Shown: positions 27,767 through 35,676 of the stretch, one piece after another
How positions within the stretch are numbered: position 1 is the first letter of the stretch
Layout: every line of letters begins with the position of its first letter
NCBI RefSeq assembly: GCF_041320705.1
Contig: NZ_JBGGTQ010000005.1
Coordinates: 1 to 64,000, forward strand
DNA from: Kineococcus mangrovi
Lineage (GTDB): Bacteria > Actinomycetota > Actinomycetes > Actinomycetales > Kineococcaceae
DNA length: 64,000 nt
Direction of reading: 5' to 3'
The notes under the pieces: model-generated
Told to the model about the DNA's origin: nothing
The model's database searches: none
The model's input: only the letters and a program-made list of their open reading frames with translations
Made by a program: the position numbers and the translations under genes

Positions 27767-28179
27767 CCGGGCCCCGCCGCACGCGGGAGGACGGGTCGAT
27801 CGCGCTGGAGTTCACCCTCCTCGCCCCCGCCCTGCTGCTCCTGCTCGCCTTCCTGCTGGCCTGCGCCCGCTACACCTCGGCCGGCGCGACCCTCGACGCC
27901 GGCGTCCGCGACGCGGCCCGCACGGCCACGACCTCCCGGTCGGCGGCCGAAGCCCAGCAGCGCGCCGCCGCGGTCGTGCACGCCGCGCTCGCCCCGGGAG
28001 CCTGCGCGGACTCCCTCGTCGTGGACCCGCTGCCGGAGTTCGTCGCGGGCCGGGCGGTGACGGTCACGGCACGCTGCACCGTGCCGGTGGGCGACCTCGG
28101 CCTTCCCGGGGTGCCCGGACACCTGAGCGTCACCAGCGCGTTCTCCTCCCCGCTGGACCCCAACCGGGAGCTGTCGTGA
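27763..28179 (+). CDS. TadE/TadF-like minor pseudopilin
   Basis: 138 aa. GSIALEFTLLAPALLLLLAF starts near residue 11, again with Glu at +5; the extracellular part has two Cys, possibly a disulfide. A second TadE-type gene is normal for actinobacterial Tad loci. Overlaps both neighbours by four bases. Confidence 0.83.
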   Translation: MTGPRRTREDGSIALEFTLLAPALLLLLAFLLACARYTSAGATLDAGVRDAARTATTSRSAAEAQQRAAAVVHAALAPGACADSLVVDPLPEFVAGRAVTVTARCTVPVGDLGLPGVPGHLSVTSAFSSPLDPNRELS

Positions 28180-28652
28180 GGTGGTGGCGCGGGGACCTCC
28201 GGGGCGACCGCGGGTCGATCGCCCCGGCCGTGCCCGTCCTCGCCCTCGTCCTGCTGCTCCTGGCCGGGCTCGTCGTCGACGCGGGCCGACAGCTCGGCGC
28301 CCGGGCCCGGGCCGTCGCCTACGCCGAGGAGGCCGCGCGGGCCGGGGCTGCGGCCGTCGACCTCGACGCCCCCGACCTGCGGCTGCTGCCGGAGGACCAG
28401 GTGGCCGCGCGGGTCACGGCCTACTGCACCGCGGTGGCCGCCTCGGGCGCACCCGTCGTCGACGCCTCGTCCTGCTTCCGCGGCACGACGTCGGCCGGGG
28501 ACCCCGCCGGGCGCCGGACGGTCGTGCGCACCCACGTCGACCTCGTCGTGCCCGCCTCGCTGCTGGGGATCGTCGGCGTCCGCGAACTGCGGGCCTCCGG
28601 CGACGGCAGCGCCCGCCCCTTCGAAGGAACCCGAGAGGAGGACGCCCGGTGA
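28176..28652 (+). CDS. TadG-like pilus protein (N-terminal pseudopilin-like helix)
   Basis: 158 aa. DRGSIAPAVPVLALVLLLLAGL near residue 11 resembles the pseudopilin start, but +5 is Ala instead of Glu, as in helicase/secretion-neighbourhood TadE-like proteins. The next 100 residues are extracellular with two Cys. It may cap the pilus or act only as a membrane-anchored accessory. Overlapping starts and stops on both sides. Confidence 0.75.
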   Translation: MRWWRGDLRGDRGSIAPAVPVLALVLLLLAGLVVDAGRQLGARARAVAYAEEAARAGAAAVDLDAPDLRLLPEDQVAARVTAYCTAVAASGAPVVDASSCFRGTTSAGDPAGRRTVVRTHVDLVVPASLLGIVGVRELRASGDGSARPFEGTREEDAR

Positions 28653-29290
28653 ACCGCGTCCGACCCGACAGGCCCGGCGCGAGGACCCGGCCGGCCCCGC
28701 TGGTGCTCCCGGCGCTCGTCCTGGCCGCGCTCGTCCTGGCCGGGTGCGGGCAGCCCACCGACCTCGCCCCGCCCGCGGCCCCGGAGCCGGTGGCCCCGTC
28801 GAGTGCGTCCACCTCGTCCACCCTGTCGACCCCGTCGACCCCGTCGAGCCCGTCGACCCCACCGGCCACCACCCCACCCGGCGGGCCCGTCGAGGCGGTG
28901 CGCGAGCACCTGCGCCAGCAGGCCCTGGCCGTCAACGCCGGCACCGCCGATCCCGCGCAGGTCCCCGCGTTCGCGGCGACGCTCACCCCCGCCGCGCGGT
29001 CGTGGGCGCTGCCGCTGCTCGCGGCGAACCTCGGTGACCGGATGCCCGGCCCGTACCCCTCCGGCGTGCTCGGACAGCAGCCCGCCGGGCCCGACCGCGT
29101 CGACCTGCGCCTGTGCCTGCAGGACCGCGGCTGGCAGGTCGAGGCCGCCACCGGGACCCCGGTGAACGCCCCGCACTTCGGCACCGCGACGGCCGTCGTC
29201 GTCCGCGGCGACGGGCGCTGGCTCGTCGACGACCTCACGGCCGACGGCGGCACCTGCTCGGCCGACGACGTCACCGTGGAGCGGTTCTGA
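28649..29290 (+). CDS. putative lipoprotein of the Tad locus
   Basis: 213 aa. The signal peptide ends in a lipobox LVLAGC (Cys about 36). A 35-residue Ser/Thr/Pro linker follows, coded by an imperfect 9-base tandem repeat built on GTCGACCCC (about 28805-28860). The remaining about 125 residues form a compact domain with two Cys. Likely exposed on the outer face of the membrane. I do not recognise the domain. The start overlaps the TadG-like stop; the stop overlaps the next ATG. Confidence 0.8.
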   Translation: MNRVRPDRPGARTRPAPLVLPALVLAALVLAGCGQPTDLAPPAAPEPVAPSSASTSSTLSTPSTPSSPSTPPATTPPGGPVEAVREHLRQQALAVNAGTADPAQVPAFAATLTPAARSWALPLLAANLGDRMPGPYPSGVLGQQPAGPDRVDLRLCLQDRGWQVEAATGTPVNAPHFGTATAVVVRGDGRWLVDDLTADGGTCSADDVTVERF

Positions 29291-30438
29291 TGCGCCTGCG
29301 CGCGCTCGTCGTGCCCCTCCTGGTGCTCGTCACGGCCCTGGCCGCACCGGAGGGGGCCAGGGCGGCCGAGGCGGGTGCGGCCCGACCGCGCTCGGCCGGG
29401 GGCGACGTCCACGGCACCGCCGGGTCGTGCGCGCTGTGGTCGAGCGCCGCGGGTGCGTACGGCATGCGCTGCGCCGGCGGCGGGACCGCCCGCAGCTACG
29501 CCGAGCTCCTCGCCGGGGCGCCGGTGCCCACGTGCTGGTTGCTGCCCGCCGGTGGCGAGCACGACCTCACCCCGGCCGACGCCCGTCCCGCGGACCTGGG
29601 GCCCGTCCCGACCGTGCAGCCTCCTGCGGTCCCCGCCCCACCCCCGGCACCGGAACCGCCCGCACCCCCCGTGGACGACCCCGCGGGAAGTCCCACCGGG
29701 AGTCCCGAGGGTGCCCCCACACCGCCGCCGGGGGTGGCGCCGACGGCGGTCCCCGCGGTGGAACCCCCGCCGCCCGTCGACCTGCCCGAGCAGTTCCTGC
29801 GCGTGTGCCTCAGCCCCGCACCCGACGCGCGGACCCTGGCCCCCGCCTGGGACACGACCCTGCTCACCTCGACCGTGACCCTGCTGCGCCGCGACCCGCG
29901 GCGGCCGCCGTTCTGGTGGGAGCTCACGACCGGGCAGCGGCGGTACCTGACCCGCGCCGAGGCCCGCGGCGGCATCGTCGAGGGGACCCTCGTGACCACG
30001 CCCTCGCGCACCCCGCGCATCGGCCAGACCGTCGCGTTCTCCGCCGCGGCCGCGACGGCCCCGACGATCGCGTTGGGCCGTAGCCGGATGCGGGGGGTCC
30101 TCACCTCCCTGGAGGTGCGGCCCGGTGAACCCGGACGGCGTCCGGTCACGTGCGCCGGGCCCGGGCGGGAACTGCGAGCGGGGGAGGGCGGGCGCACCGG
30201 GCCGGACGTCTGCTCGTTCCGCTACGGACGCACGTCGGCGGCCGGGACGGGGCAGACCCCGGACACCTACGCCGTCACCGGCACCGAGACGTGGCGCATC
30301 GAGGCCAGCGCCGACGACGGCGCGACGTGGGAGGTCCTGCGGGAGGTCACCCGCCCGGTGCGCGTCGACCTGCGCGTCACCGAGGTCCAGACCCTCGTCG
30401 TTCCCCTCAGCCCCGCCCGACCGGAGGGAACCCCGTGA
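29290..30438 (+). CDS. secreted Pro-rich protein of the Tad locus
   Basis: 382 aa. A signal peptide (about 1-26, cleavage after ARA) leads to a small Cys-containing domain, a Pro-rich linker (about 105-180) and a C-terminal domain of about 200 residues with two further Cys pairs, apparently beta-rich (DTYAVTGTETWRIEASADDG). No membrane anchor or sorting signal is seen. Function unknown; the operon suggests a surface role with the pilus. ATG 29290 overlaps the lipoprotein stop (TGATG). Confidence 0.75.
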   Translation: MRLRALVVPLLVLVTALAAPEGARAAEAGAARPRSAGGDVHGTAGSCALWSSAAGAYGMRCAGGGTARSYAELLAGAPVPTCWLLPAGGEHDLTPADARPADLGPVPTVQPPAVPAPPPAPEPPAPPVDDPAGSPTGSPEGAPTPPPGVAPTAVPAVEPPPPVDLPEQFLRVCLSPAPDARTLAPAWDTTLLTSTVTLLRRDPRRPPFWWELTTGQRRYLTRAEARGGIVEGTLVTTPSRTPRIGQTVAFSAAAATAPTIALGRSRMRGVLTSLEVRPGEPGRRPVTCAGPGRELRAGEGGRTGPDVCSFRYGRTSAAGTGQTPDTYAVTGTETWRIEASADDGATWEVLREVTRPVRVDLRVTEVQTLVVPLSPARPEGTP

Positions 30439-31337
30439 CCTCGACCACCCCCGTGCCCGGACGCGTGCCCGGACGCGTGTCCCGGCCCGTCGACCGGTTG
30501 CCGCGCGCCGCGCTCAGCCGCCGCGCCCGCGCCGGCGAACTGCTCCGCGGGACCGGCGCCCTCGCCGTCCTCCTGGCCGTCCTGGCCGGTGTGCCGTGGG
30601 CTCTCGTCGCCCTCGTCGGGAACCCGCTGCCCACCAGCGCGCCGCAGCGCAGCTGGCTGGACGCGGAACTGTCGACGACGGCCCTGCTCGACGTCCTCGC
30701 CGTCGTGCTCTGGCTGCTGTGGCTCCACTTCGGGGTCCGCGTCCTGCTCGAGCTGCACGCCTGGGCCACGGGGGCACCCGCCGCGCGGCGGGTCCCGCCG
30801 GGACCGACGTCGCTGCTCGCCCGGCGCCTGGTCGCCTCCGCCCTGCTCGTCGCCGCGGGTGGAGCGCCGGTCGCGGCACCGGCCGTGGCGCTCGAGCCGG
30901 TCCCCGTCCCCGCGGCGACCGCCAGCCCCGACCCCGGCTGGGCCGGTGGGCACGAGGCCGGCGCCGCACGGCCGGCCCCGGAAGTCACCGGCGGGCCGGA
31001 GGTGGCCGGGTCGGTGGACCCCGCGTGGCCGGCCGTCCCGGCCGGCGTGGTCGACGGGCAGCCGGACCCGGACGAGGCGGGCGCGGGGGACCGCGAGGCG
31101 GGACTCGTCACCTACGTCGTCCAGCCGCCCCGCGGCGGTCACCACGACTGCCTGTGGGACATCGCCGAGCGGACCCTCGGCGACCCGCTGCGCCACCGCG
31201 AGGTCTTCGAGCTCAACCGCGACCGCGTGCAGGCCGACGGGTCGCGCCTGGTGGACGCCGACCTCGTCCGCCCCGGCTGGACGCTGCTCCTGCCCGCCGA
31301 CGCCGTGGTCGGCGCCCCGTCCCCGCCCGGCGCGTGA
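30435..31337 (+). CDS. membrane protein with C-terminal LysM-like domain
   Basis: 300 aa. Two membrane helices (about 38-62 and 78-102) are followed by a third hydrophobic segment (about 132-155), a Pro/Gly-rich linker, and a LysM-like module: TYVVQPP, then DCLWDIAERTLGD, RHREVFELNRDR, RPGWTLLLP. LysM binds peptidoglycan, so it may fix the pilus base to the wall. It is the last gene of the uninterrupted Tad operon; its start overlaps the previous stop. Confidence 0.75.
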   Translation: MTSTTPVPGRVPGRVSRPVDRLPRAALSRRARAGELLRGTGALAVLLAVLAGVPWALVALVGNPLPTSAPQRSWLDAELSTTALLDVLAVVLWLLWLHFGVRVLLELHAWATGAPAARRVPPGPTSLLARRLVASALLVAAGGAPVAAPAVALEPVPVPAATASPDPGWAGGHEAGAARPAPEVTGGPEVAGSVDPAWPAVPAGVVDGQPDPDEAGAGDREAGLVTYVVQPPRGGHHDCLWDIAERTLGDPLRHREVFELNRDRVQADGSRLVDADLVRPGWTLLLPADAVVGAPSPPGA

Positions 31338-31360
31338 GGGACGCCCCCGCCGGTGGTCGC

Positions 31361-31366
31361 TACCGT
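31361..31366 (+). promoter_or_regulatory. scpA -10 box (leaderless)
   Basis: TACCGT ends 6 nt before GTG 31373. It separates scpA expression from the Tad operon. Confidence 0.55.
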
Positions 31367-31372
31367 GTGCGC

Positions 31373-32278
31373 GTGAGCGCTCCCGTCCCGACCCCCGCGG
31401 CGGACGTGAACCCGCTGACCGGCCGTCGGGGGTTCACGGTCTCGCTGCCGAACTTCTCCGGCCCCTTCGACCTGCTGCTCGGCCTCATCACCAAGCACCA
31501 GCTCGACGTCACCGAGGTCGCGCTGGCGACGGTGACCGACGAGTTCATCGCCCACATCCGCGCCGCCCGGCGCGCCGCGCAGGACGGCGGCGAGGACTGG
31601 GACCTGGACGAGGCCAGCGAGTTCCTGCTCGTGGCCGCGACCCTGCTCGACCTCAAGGCGGCCCGGCTGCTGCCGGCGGCCGAGGTGGAGGACGCCGAGG
31701 ACCTCGCGCTGCTGGAGGCGCGGGACCTGCTGTTCGCGCGGTTGCTGCAGTACCGCGCCTACAAGCAGGTGGCGGCGCTGCTGGGCGACCGGTTCGCGCA
31801 GGCCTCCCGTCGGGTACCGCGGGCCGTGGCGCTCGAACCGCACTTCGAGAAGCTGCTGCCCGAACTCGTCCTCACCGTCAGCCCCGAGCAGTTCGCCGCC
31901 GTCGCGGCCCGGGCGCTCACGCCCAAACCCGTTCCCGTCGTCGGGCTCGACCACCTGCACACCAGCGCGGTGAGCATCCGCGAGCAAGCCGTCCTCATGG
32001 TGGACCGCTTGCGGCGCAACGGTACCGTCACGTTCGCCGAACTGGTGGCCGACGCCGGCGAGGGTGAGCTGGGGACCCTCGTGATCGTCGCGCGGTTCCT
32101 CGCGGTGCTGGAACTGTTCCGCGAGCGCCGGGTGCGGCTGGAACAACCCGAGGCGCTGGGGACGCTGACGGTGCGGTGGGACGCCGGCGCCGAGGCGAAC
32201 CGGGGGGTGGGAGCGGCGTCCGCGCCGTCCGGTCTGGACGAGTTCGAGGGAACGGGTCAGGAGGGGAGCGCGTCGTGA
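31373..32278 (+). CDS. scpA: segregation and condensation protein ScpA
   Basis: 301 aa kleisin. The typical N terminus FSGPFDLLLGLITKHQLDV, then EFLLVAATLLDLKAARLLP, binds the SMC neck; the C-terminal winged helix (about 195-265) binds the SMC head. A 30-residue disordered tail follows. It forms the condensin core with SMC and ScpB. Start GTG 31373 is leaderless; the stop overlaps scpB. Confidence 0.93.
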   Translation: MSAPVPTPAADVNPLTGRRGFTVSLPNFSGPFDLLLGLITKHQLDVTEVALATVTDEFIAHIRAARRAAQDGGEDWDLDEASEFLLVAATLLDLKAARLLPAAEVEDAEDLALLEARDLLFARLLQYRAYKQVAALLGDRFAQASRRVPRAVALEPHFEKLLPELVLTVSPEQFAAVAARALTPKPVPVVGLDHLHTSAVSIREQAVLMVDRLRRNGTVTFAELVADAGEGELGTLVIVARFLAVLELFRERRVRLEQPEALGTLTVRWDAGAEANRGVGAASAPSGLDEFEGTGQEGSAS

Positions 32279-33084
32279 CCGACGTCACGCAGGAGACCGG
32301 CGAGAGCACGCTCGAGGACGGGAGCGCCGTCGAGGAGGACGCCGGTCGCCGGGTGCGGGCCGCGATCGAGGCCGTGCTCATGGTGGCCGACGAGCCCGTC
32401 GCCGTCCCCGCGCTGGCGCGGGCGACCGGTGAGCAGCCCGACGAGGTGGACCTGCTGATGCGCGAGCTGGCGGGGGAGTACGCCGAGCAGGGCCGGGGTT
32501 TCGAGCTGCGCGAGGTCACCGGCGGCTGGCGGATGTACTCCCGGGCCGAGCACGCCGACGTCGTGGAGGCCTTCCTGCTCGACGGGCAGACCGCCAAGCT
32601 CACCCAGGCCGCGCTGGAGACCCTCGCGATCGTCGCCTACCGCCAGCCCGTCAGCCGCGCCCGCGTCTCGGCCGTCCGCGGGGTGAGCGTCGACGGCGTC
32701 ATGCGCACGCTGCTCACCCGCGGCCTCGTCAGCGAGGCCGGTGTCGAGGCGACCTCCGGGGCGACGCTGTACCGGACCACCGGGGAGTTCCTGCAGCGGA
32801 TGGGGCTCGACAGCCTCGACGACCTGCCCCCGCTGGCGCCGTTCCTGCCCGAGGAGGTCTCGCCGGACGACCTCGAACCCGCCGAGGTGCTCGCCGAGCC
32901 CCTCGCCGAGCCCCTCGCCCAGCCCCTCGCCCAGCCCGTGCCCGGACCCGCGGCCGAGCCCGAGCGGGTGGTCGAACCCGTCGCCGCGGTGGGGGATGAT
33001 GGAGGGTCGGCGGACGCAGCGTCCAGCCGCTCAGCAGGGCAGCACGCAGACACCGGACCCCGGCAGCAGGAGGAGCAGTCATGA
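32275..33084 (+). CDS. scpB: segregation and condensation protein ScpB
   Basis: 269 aa. Two winged-helix domains lie at about 25-180, with VRAAIEAVLMVADEPV and QAALETLAIVAYRQPVSRA as landmarks. The tail (about 195-269) is low complexity; its EPLAEPLAQPLAQP run comes from 12-base tandem repeats at about 32893-32940. ScpB dimers bind ScpA. Start overlaps scpA; the stop overlaps rluB (ATGA). Confidence 0.92.
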   Translation: MTDVTQETGESTLEDGSAVEEDAGRRVRAAIEAVLMVADEPVAVPALARATGEQPDEVDLLMRELAGEYAEQGRGFELREVTGGWRMYSRAEHADVVEAFLLDGQTAKLTQAALETLAIVAYRQPVSRARVSAVRGVSVDGVMRTLLTRGLVSEAGVEATSGATLYRTTGEFLQRMGLDSLDDLPPLAPFLPEEVSPDDLEPAEVLAEPLAEPLAQPLAQPVPGPAAEPERVVEPVAAVGDDGGSADAASSRSAGQHADTGPRQQEEQS

Positions 33085-34088
33085 GCCCGCAGGGACCCCG
33101 CGGCGGCCGAGGGCAGGGCCGCCCCCAGCGACCCGCGACGGGTCGCGGCAAGGGGCCCCAGCCCGGCGGCAAGGCCGGTGGCAAGGCCGGTGGCAAGACC
33201 GGTGGCAAGACCGGTGGCGCCCAGGGCGGCAAGCCGCGCACCGGTGGTGCCGTCAACCGCCGCGGGGCCGCGCAGCGCATGACGGACAGGATCGCGCCCG
33301 CGCCGCAGCCCCCGCGCCGCGGCCCGGCGCCCGTCCGGCGTCCGGGGGCCGACGTCCACGACCCCGAGGGCGTGCGCCTGCAGAAGGTGCTCGCCCAGGC
33401 CGGTGCCGGTTCCCGGCGCGCGTGCGAGGAGATGATCGCGGCCGGCCGGGTCACCGTCGACGGCGAGGTCGTCACCGAGCTCGGCGTCCGCATCGACCCC
33501 GCGCGCCAGGTCGTGCACGTCGACGGGATGCGCTTCAGCATCGACGACGAGCTCGTCTACATCATGGTCAACAAGCCCAAGGGCGTCGTGTCGACCATGT
33601 ACGACGAGCAGGACCGGCTGAACCTGGCCGACATGGTCGGCCCGCGCGAGCAGCGCCTCTTCCACGTCGGCCGGCTCGACCTCGACACCGAGGGCCTCAT
33701 CCTGCTGACGAACGACGGGGCGCTCACGCACCGCCTGCAGCACCCGTCGTTCGGCGTGCAGAAGACCTACCTCGCCGAGGTCCGCGGGCCGGTCAAGCGC
33801 GACCTGGGCCGCAACCTGCGCGCCGGGGTCGAGCTGGAGGACGGCCCCGTCTCGGTCGACTCCTTCAAGCTCGTGGACTCCAAGCCCGGGTACGCGCTCG
33901 TCGAGGTCGTGCTGCACGAGGGCCGCAAGCACGTCGTGCGCCGCCTCCTGGAGGCCGAGGGGTACCCCGTCCTCAAGCTCGTCCGCGTGCAGATGGGGCC
34001 GATCGTCCTGGGCGACCTCAAACCCGGCAAGAACCGCCGCCTGACGCGGGGCGAGGTCCAGCAGCTCATGTCGGTCGCGGGGCTGTGA
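33081..34088 (+). CDS. rluB: rRNA pseudouridine synthase RluB type
   Basis: 335 aa. An S4 domain (about 92-150, GVRLQKVLAQAGAGSRRACEE) is followed by the RsuA/RluB catalytic core with the Asp in GRLDLDTEGL. The first 85 residues are basic and disordered, with a (GGKA/T)n run coded by four 12-base repeats at 33165-33212. It isomerises a uridine in 23S rRNA. Coupled to scpB as in many bacteria. Confidence 0.92.
   Translation: MSPQGPRGGRGQGRPQRPATGRGKGPQPGGKAGGKAGGKTGGKTGGAQGGKPRTGGAVNRRGAAQRMTDRIAPAPQPPRRGPAPVRRPGADVHDPEGVRLQKVLAQAGAGSRRACEEMIAAGRVTVDGEVVTELGVRIDPARQVVHVDGMRFSIDDELVYIMVNKPKGVVSTMYDEQDRLNLADMVGPREQRLFHVGRLDLDTEGLILLTNDGALTHRLQHPSFGVQKTYLAEVRGPVKRDLGRNLRAGVELEDGPVSVDSFKLVDSKPGYALVEVVLHEGRKHVVRRLLEAEGYPVLKLVRVQMGPIVLGDLKPGKNRRLTRGEVQQLMSVAGL
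33165..33212 (+). repeat. 12-bp tandem repeat in rluB
   Basis: Four copies of GGyGGCAAGrCC in frame, coding Gly-Gly-Lys-Ala/Thr. A likely site of length variation that keeps the frame. Confidence 0.8.
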
Positions 34089-34122
34089 GCACCGGGGCGA
34101 ACGGGGAGCCGCCCGCGGTGGG

Positions 34123-34128
34123 TACCCT
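34123..34128 (+). promoter_or_regulatory. chorismate mutase -10 box (leaderless)
   Basis: TACCCT ends 7 nt before GTG 34136. Confidence 0.5.
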
Positions 34129-34135
34129 GCCGCGG

Positions 34136-34498
34136 GTGTCGGTGAGGGCGGTTCGCGGAGCGGTGCAGGTCGACGTCGACGAGCGCGAGGAGGTGCTGGC
34201 GCGCACCCGGGACCTCGTCTCGGAGGTCATCAGCGCGAACGAGCTGACCCTCGACGACTTCATCAGCGTGATCTTCACCTCCACGGCCGACCTCGTCTCG
34301 GAGTTCCCCGCGGTCGCGGCGCGCGAGCTCGGCATGGGTGACGTGCCGCTGATGTGCGCGCGGGAGCTGGAGATCGAGGGGTCCATGCCGCGGGTGATCC
34401 GCCTCATGGCCCACGTCGAGACCTCCCGCACGCGGGCGCAGGTCAAGCACGTCTACCTCAACGGGGCGCAGGCCCTGCGCCGCGACATCGCGCAGTAG
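34136..34498 (+). CDS. aroH: monofunctional chorismate mutase, AroH type
   Basis: 120 aa, the size of Bacillus AroH. Landmarks: VRGAVQVDVDEREEV (active-site Arg), ISVIFTSTADLVSEFPAVAARELG, MCARELEIEGSMPRVIRLM. It turns chorismate into prephenate in the cytosol, directly feeding the next gene tyrA. Start GTG 34136 is leaderless; an alternative GTG 34085 overlapping the rluB stop would add 17 unconserved residues. Confidence 0.9.
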   Translation: MSVRAVRGAVQVDVDEREEVLARTRDLVSEVISANELTLDDFISVIFTSTADLVSEFPAVAARELGMGDVPLMCARELEIEGSMPRVIRLMAHVETSRTRAQVKHVYLNGAQALRRDIAQ

Positions 34499-34519
34499 TC
34501 CTCGACGGGACCCCGACCA

Positions 34520-35632
34520 GTGACCCTCGACGCGGCGGCCCCCGCCCGCACGACCGGCACCGTCCGCGTCGTGGGGACGGGGCTGCTCGGCACGTCCGCG
34601 GCCCTGGCGCTGACCCTGCGCCGCGTCGACGTCGTCCTCGCCGACCCCTCCCCGACGGCGGTGGCGCTCGCCCGCGACCTGGGGGCCGGTCGTCTCGCCG
34701 GGCCGGACGACGACCCCGCCCTGGTGCTCGTGGCCTGCCCGCCGGACGTCGTCGCCGACGTGGTGGCCGACGAGCTCGCGCGCTTCCCCCGCGCCGTCGT
34801 CACCGACGTCGCCAGCGTCAAGGGCGGACCGCTCGCCACGTTGCGCGCCCGGGGGGCGGACCTGACCCGCTACGTCGGCTCCCACCCCATGGCCGGCCGC
34901 GAGCGCTCGGGGGCCGTGGCCGCCCGCACCGACCTCTTCGCGGGCCGGCCCTGGGTCATCGCCGCCACCGAGGTGACGGGACCGGCTGCGCTGCAGGCGG
35001 TCCGTGACCTCGCTGCCGACTGCGGCGGGGCCCCCGTGACGATGGCGGCCCGCGAGCACGACGAGGCCGTCGCCCTCGTCTCGCACGCCCCGCAGGTCGC
35101 CGCGAGCCTGGTCGCCGCGCGGTTGCGGGACGCGGCGGAACCGGCCGTGGCCCTGGCCGGTCAGGGCCTGCGCGACGTGACCCGCATCGCGGCCAGCGAC
35201 CCCGCCCTGTGGGCGCAGATCCTCGCCGGCAACGCCGCACCGGTCGCCGACGTCCTCGAGGCCCTGCGCACCGACCTCGACGAGGTGATCACCGCGCTGC
35301 GCTCCCTGGCCGCCGACCCCGTCGCCCCCGGTGCCCGCGCGCGCCTGGCCCGCGCCATCGCCGACGGCGGCGTCGGCCGGGACCGCATCCCCGGCAAGCA
35401 CGGCAGCGCCCCGACGCTGTACCGCACGGTCGTGGTCGTCGTCCCGGACCGTCCCGGCGCGCTGGGGCGGCTCCTGACCGACGTGGGGGAGGCCGGGGTG
35501 AACCTGGAGGACCTGCGCCTGGAGCACTCCGAGGGGCAGGCCGTGGCGCTGGCGAGCATCGACGTCGTGCCCGCGTCGGGCGAACCGCTCGTGGACGCGC
35601 TGCGGGTCCGCGGCTGGACGGTCCCGGGCTGA
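34520..35632 (+). CDS. tyrA: prephenate dehydrogenase with C-terminal ACT domain
   Basis: 370 aa. NAD-binding GTGLLGTSAALAL is at about 18-30; the catalytic region has GSHPMAGRERSG. The last about 75 residues form an ACT domain (VVVVVPDRPGALGRLLTDVG), the usual tyrosine feedback site. It converts prephenate to 4-hydroxyphenylpyruvate. It lies 21 nt after the chorismate mutase, making a two-step tyrosine unit. Confidence 0.92.
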   Translation: MTLDAAAPARTTGTVRVVGTGLLGTSAALALTLRRVDVVLADPSPTAVALARDLGAGRLAGPDDDPALVLVACPPDVVADVVADELARFPRAVVTDVASVKGGPLATLRARGADLTRYVGSHPMAGRERSGAVAARTDLFAGRPWVIAATEVTGPAALQAVRDLAADCGGAPVTMAAREHDEAVALVSHAPQVAASLVAARLRDAAEPAVALAGQGLRDVTRIAASDPALWAQILAGNAAPVADVLEALRTDLDEVITALRSLAADPVAPGARARLARAIADGGVGRDRIPGKHGSAPTLYRTVVVVVPDRPGALGRLLTDVGEAGVNLEDLRLEHSEGQAVALASIDVVPASGEPLVDALRVRGWTVPG

Positions 35633-35664
35633 GCTCCGGTGCGGGGCGGGGGTGCTGCGTCGAC

Positions 35665-35670
35665 TAACCT
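35665..35670 (+). promoter_or_regulatory. cmk -10 box (leaderless)
   Basis: TAACCT ends 6 nt before GTG 35677. Confidence 0.55.
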
Positions 35671-35676
35671 CGTCCG

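Noticed and set aside
30125-31372. 717-codon frame continuing upstream of scpA
   Set aside because: The upstream part overlaps the LysM-like gene and is Arg/Pro noise; the kleisin homology begins near GTG 31373.
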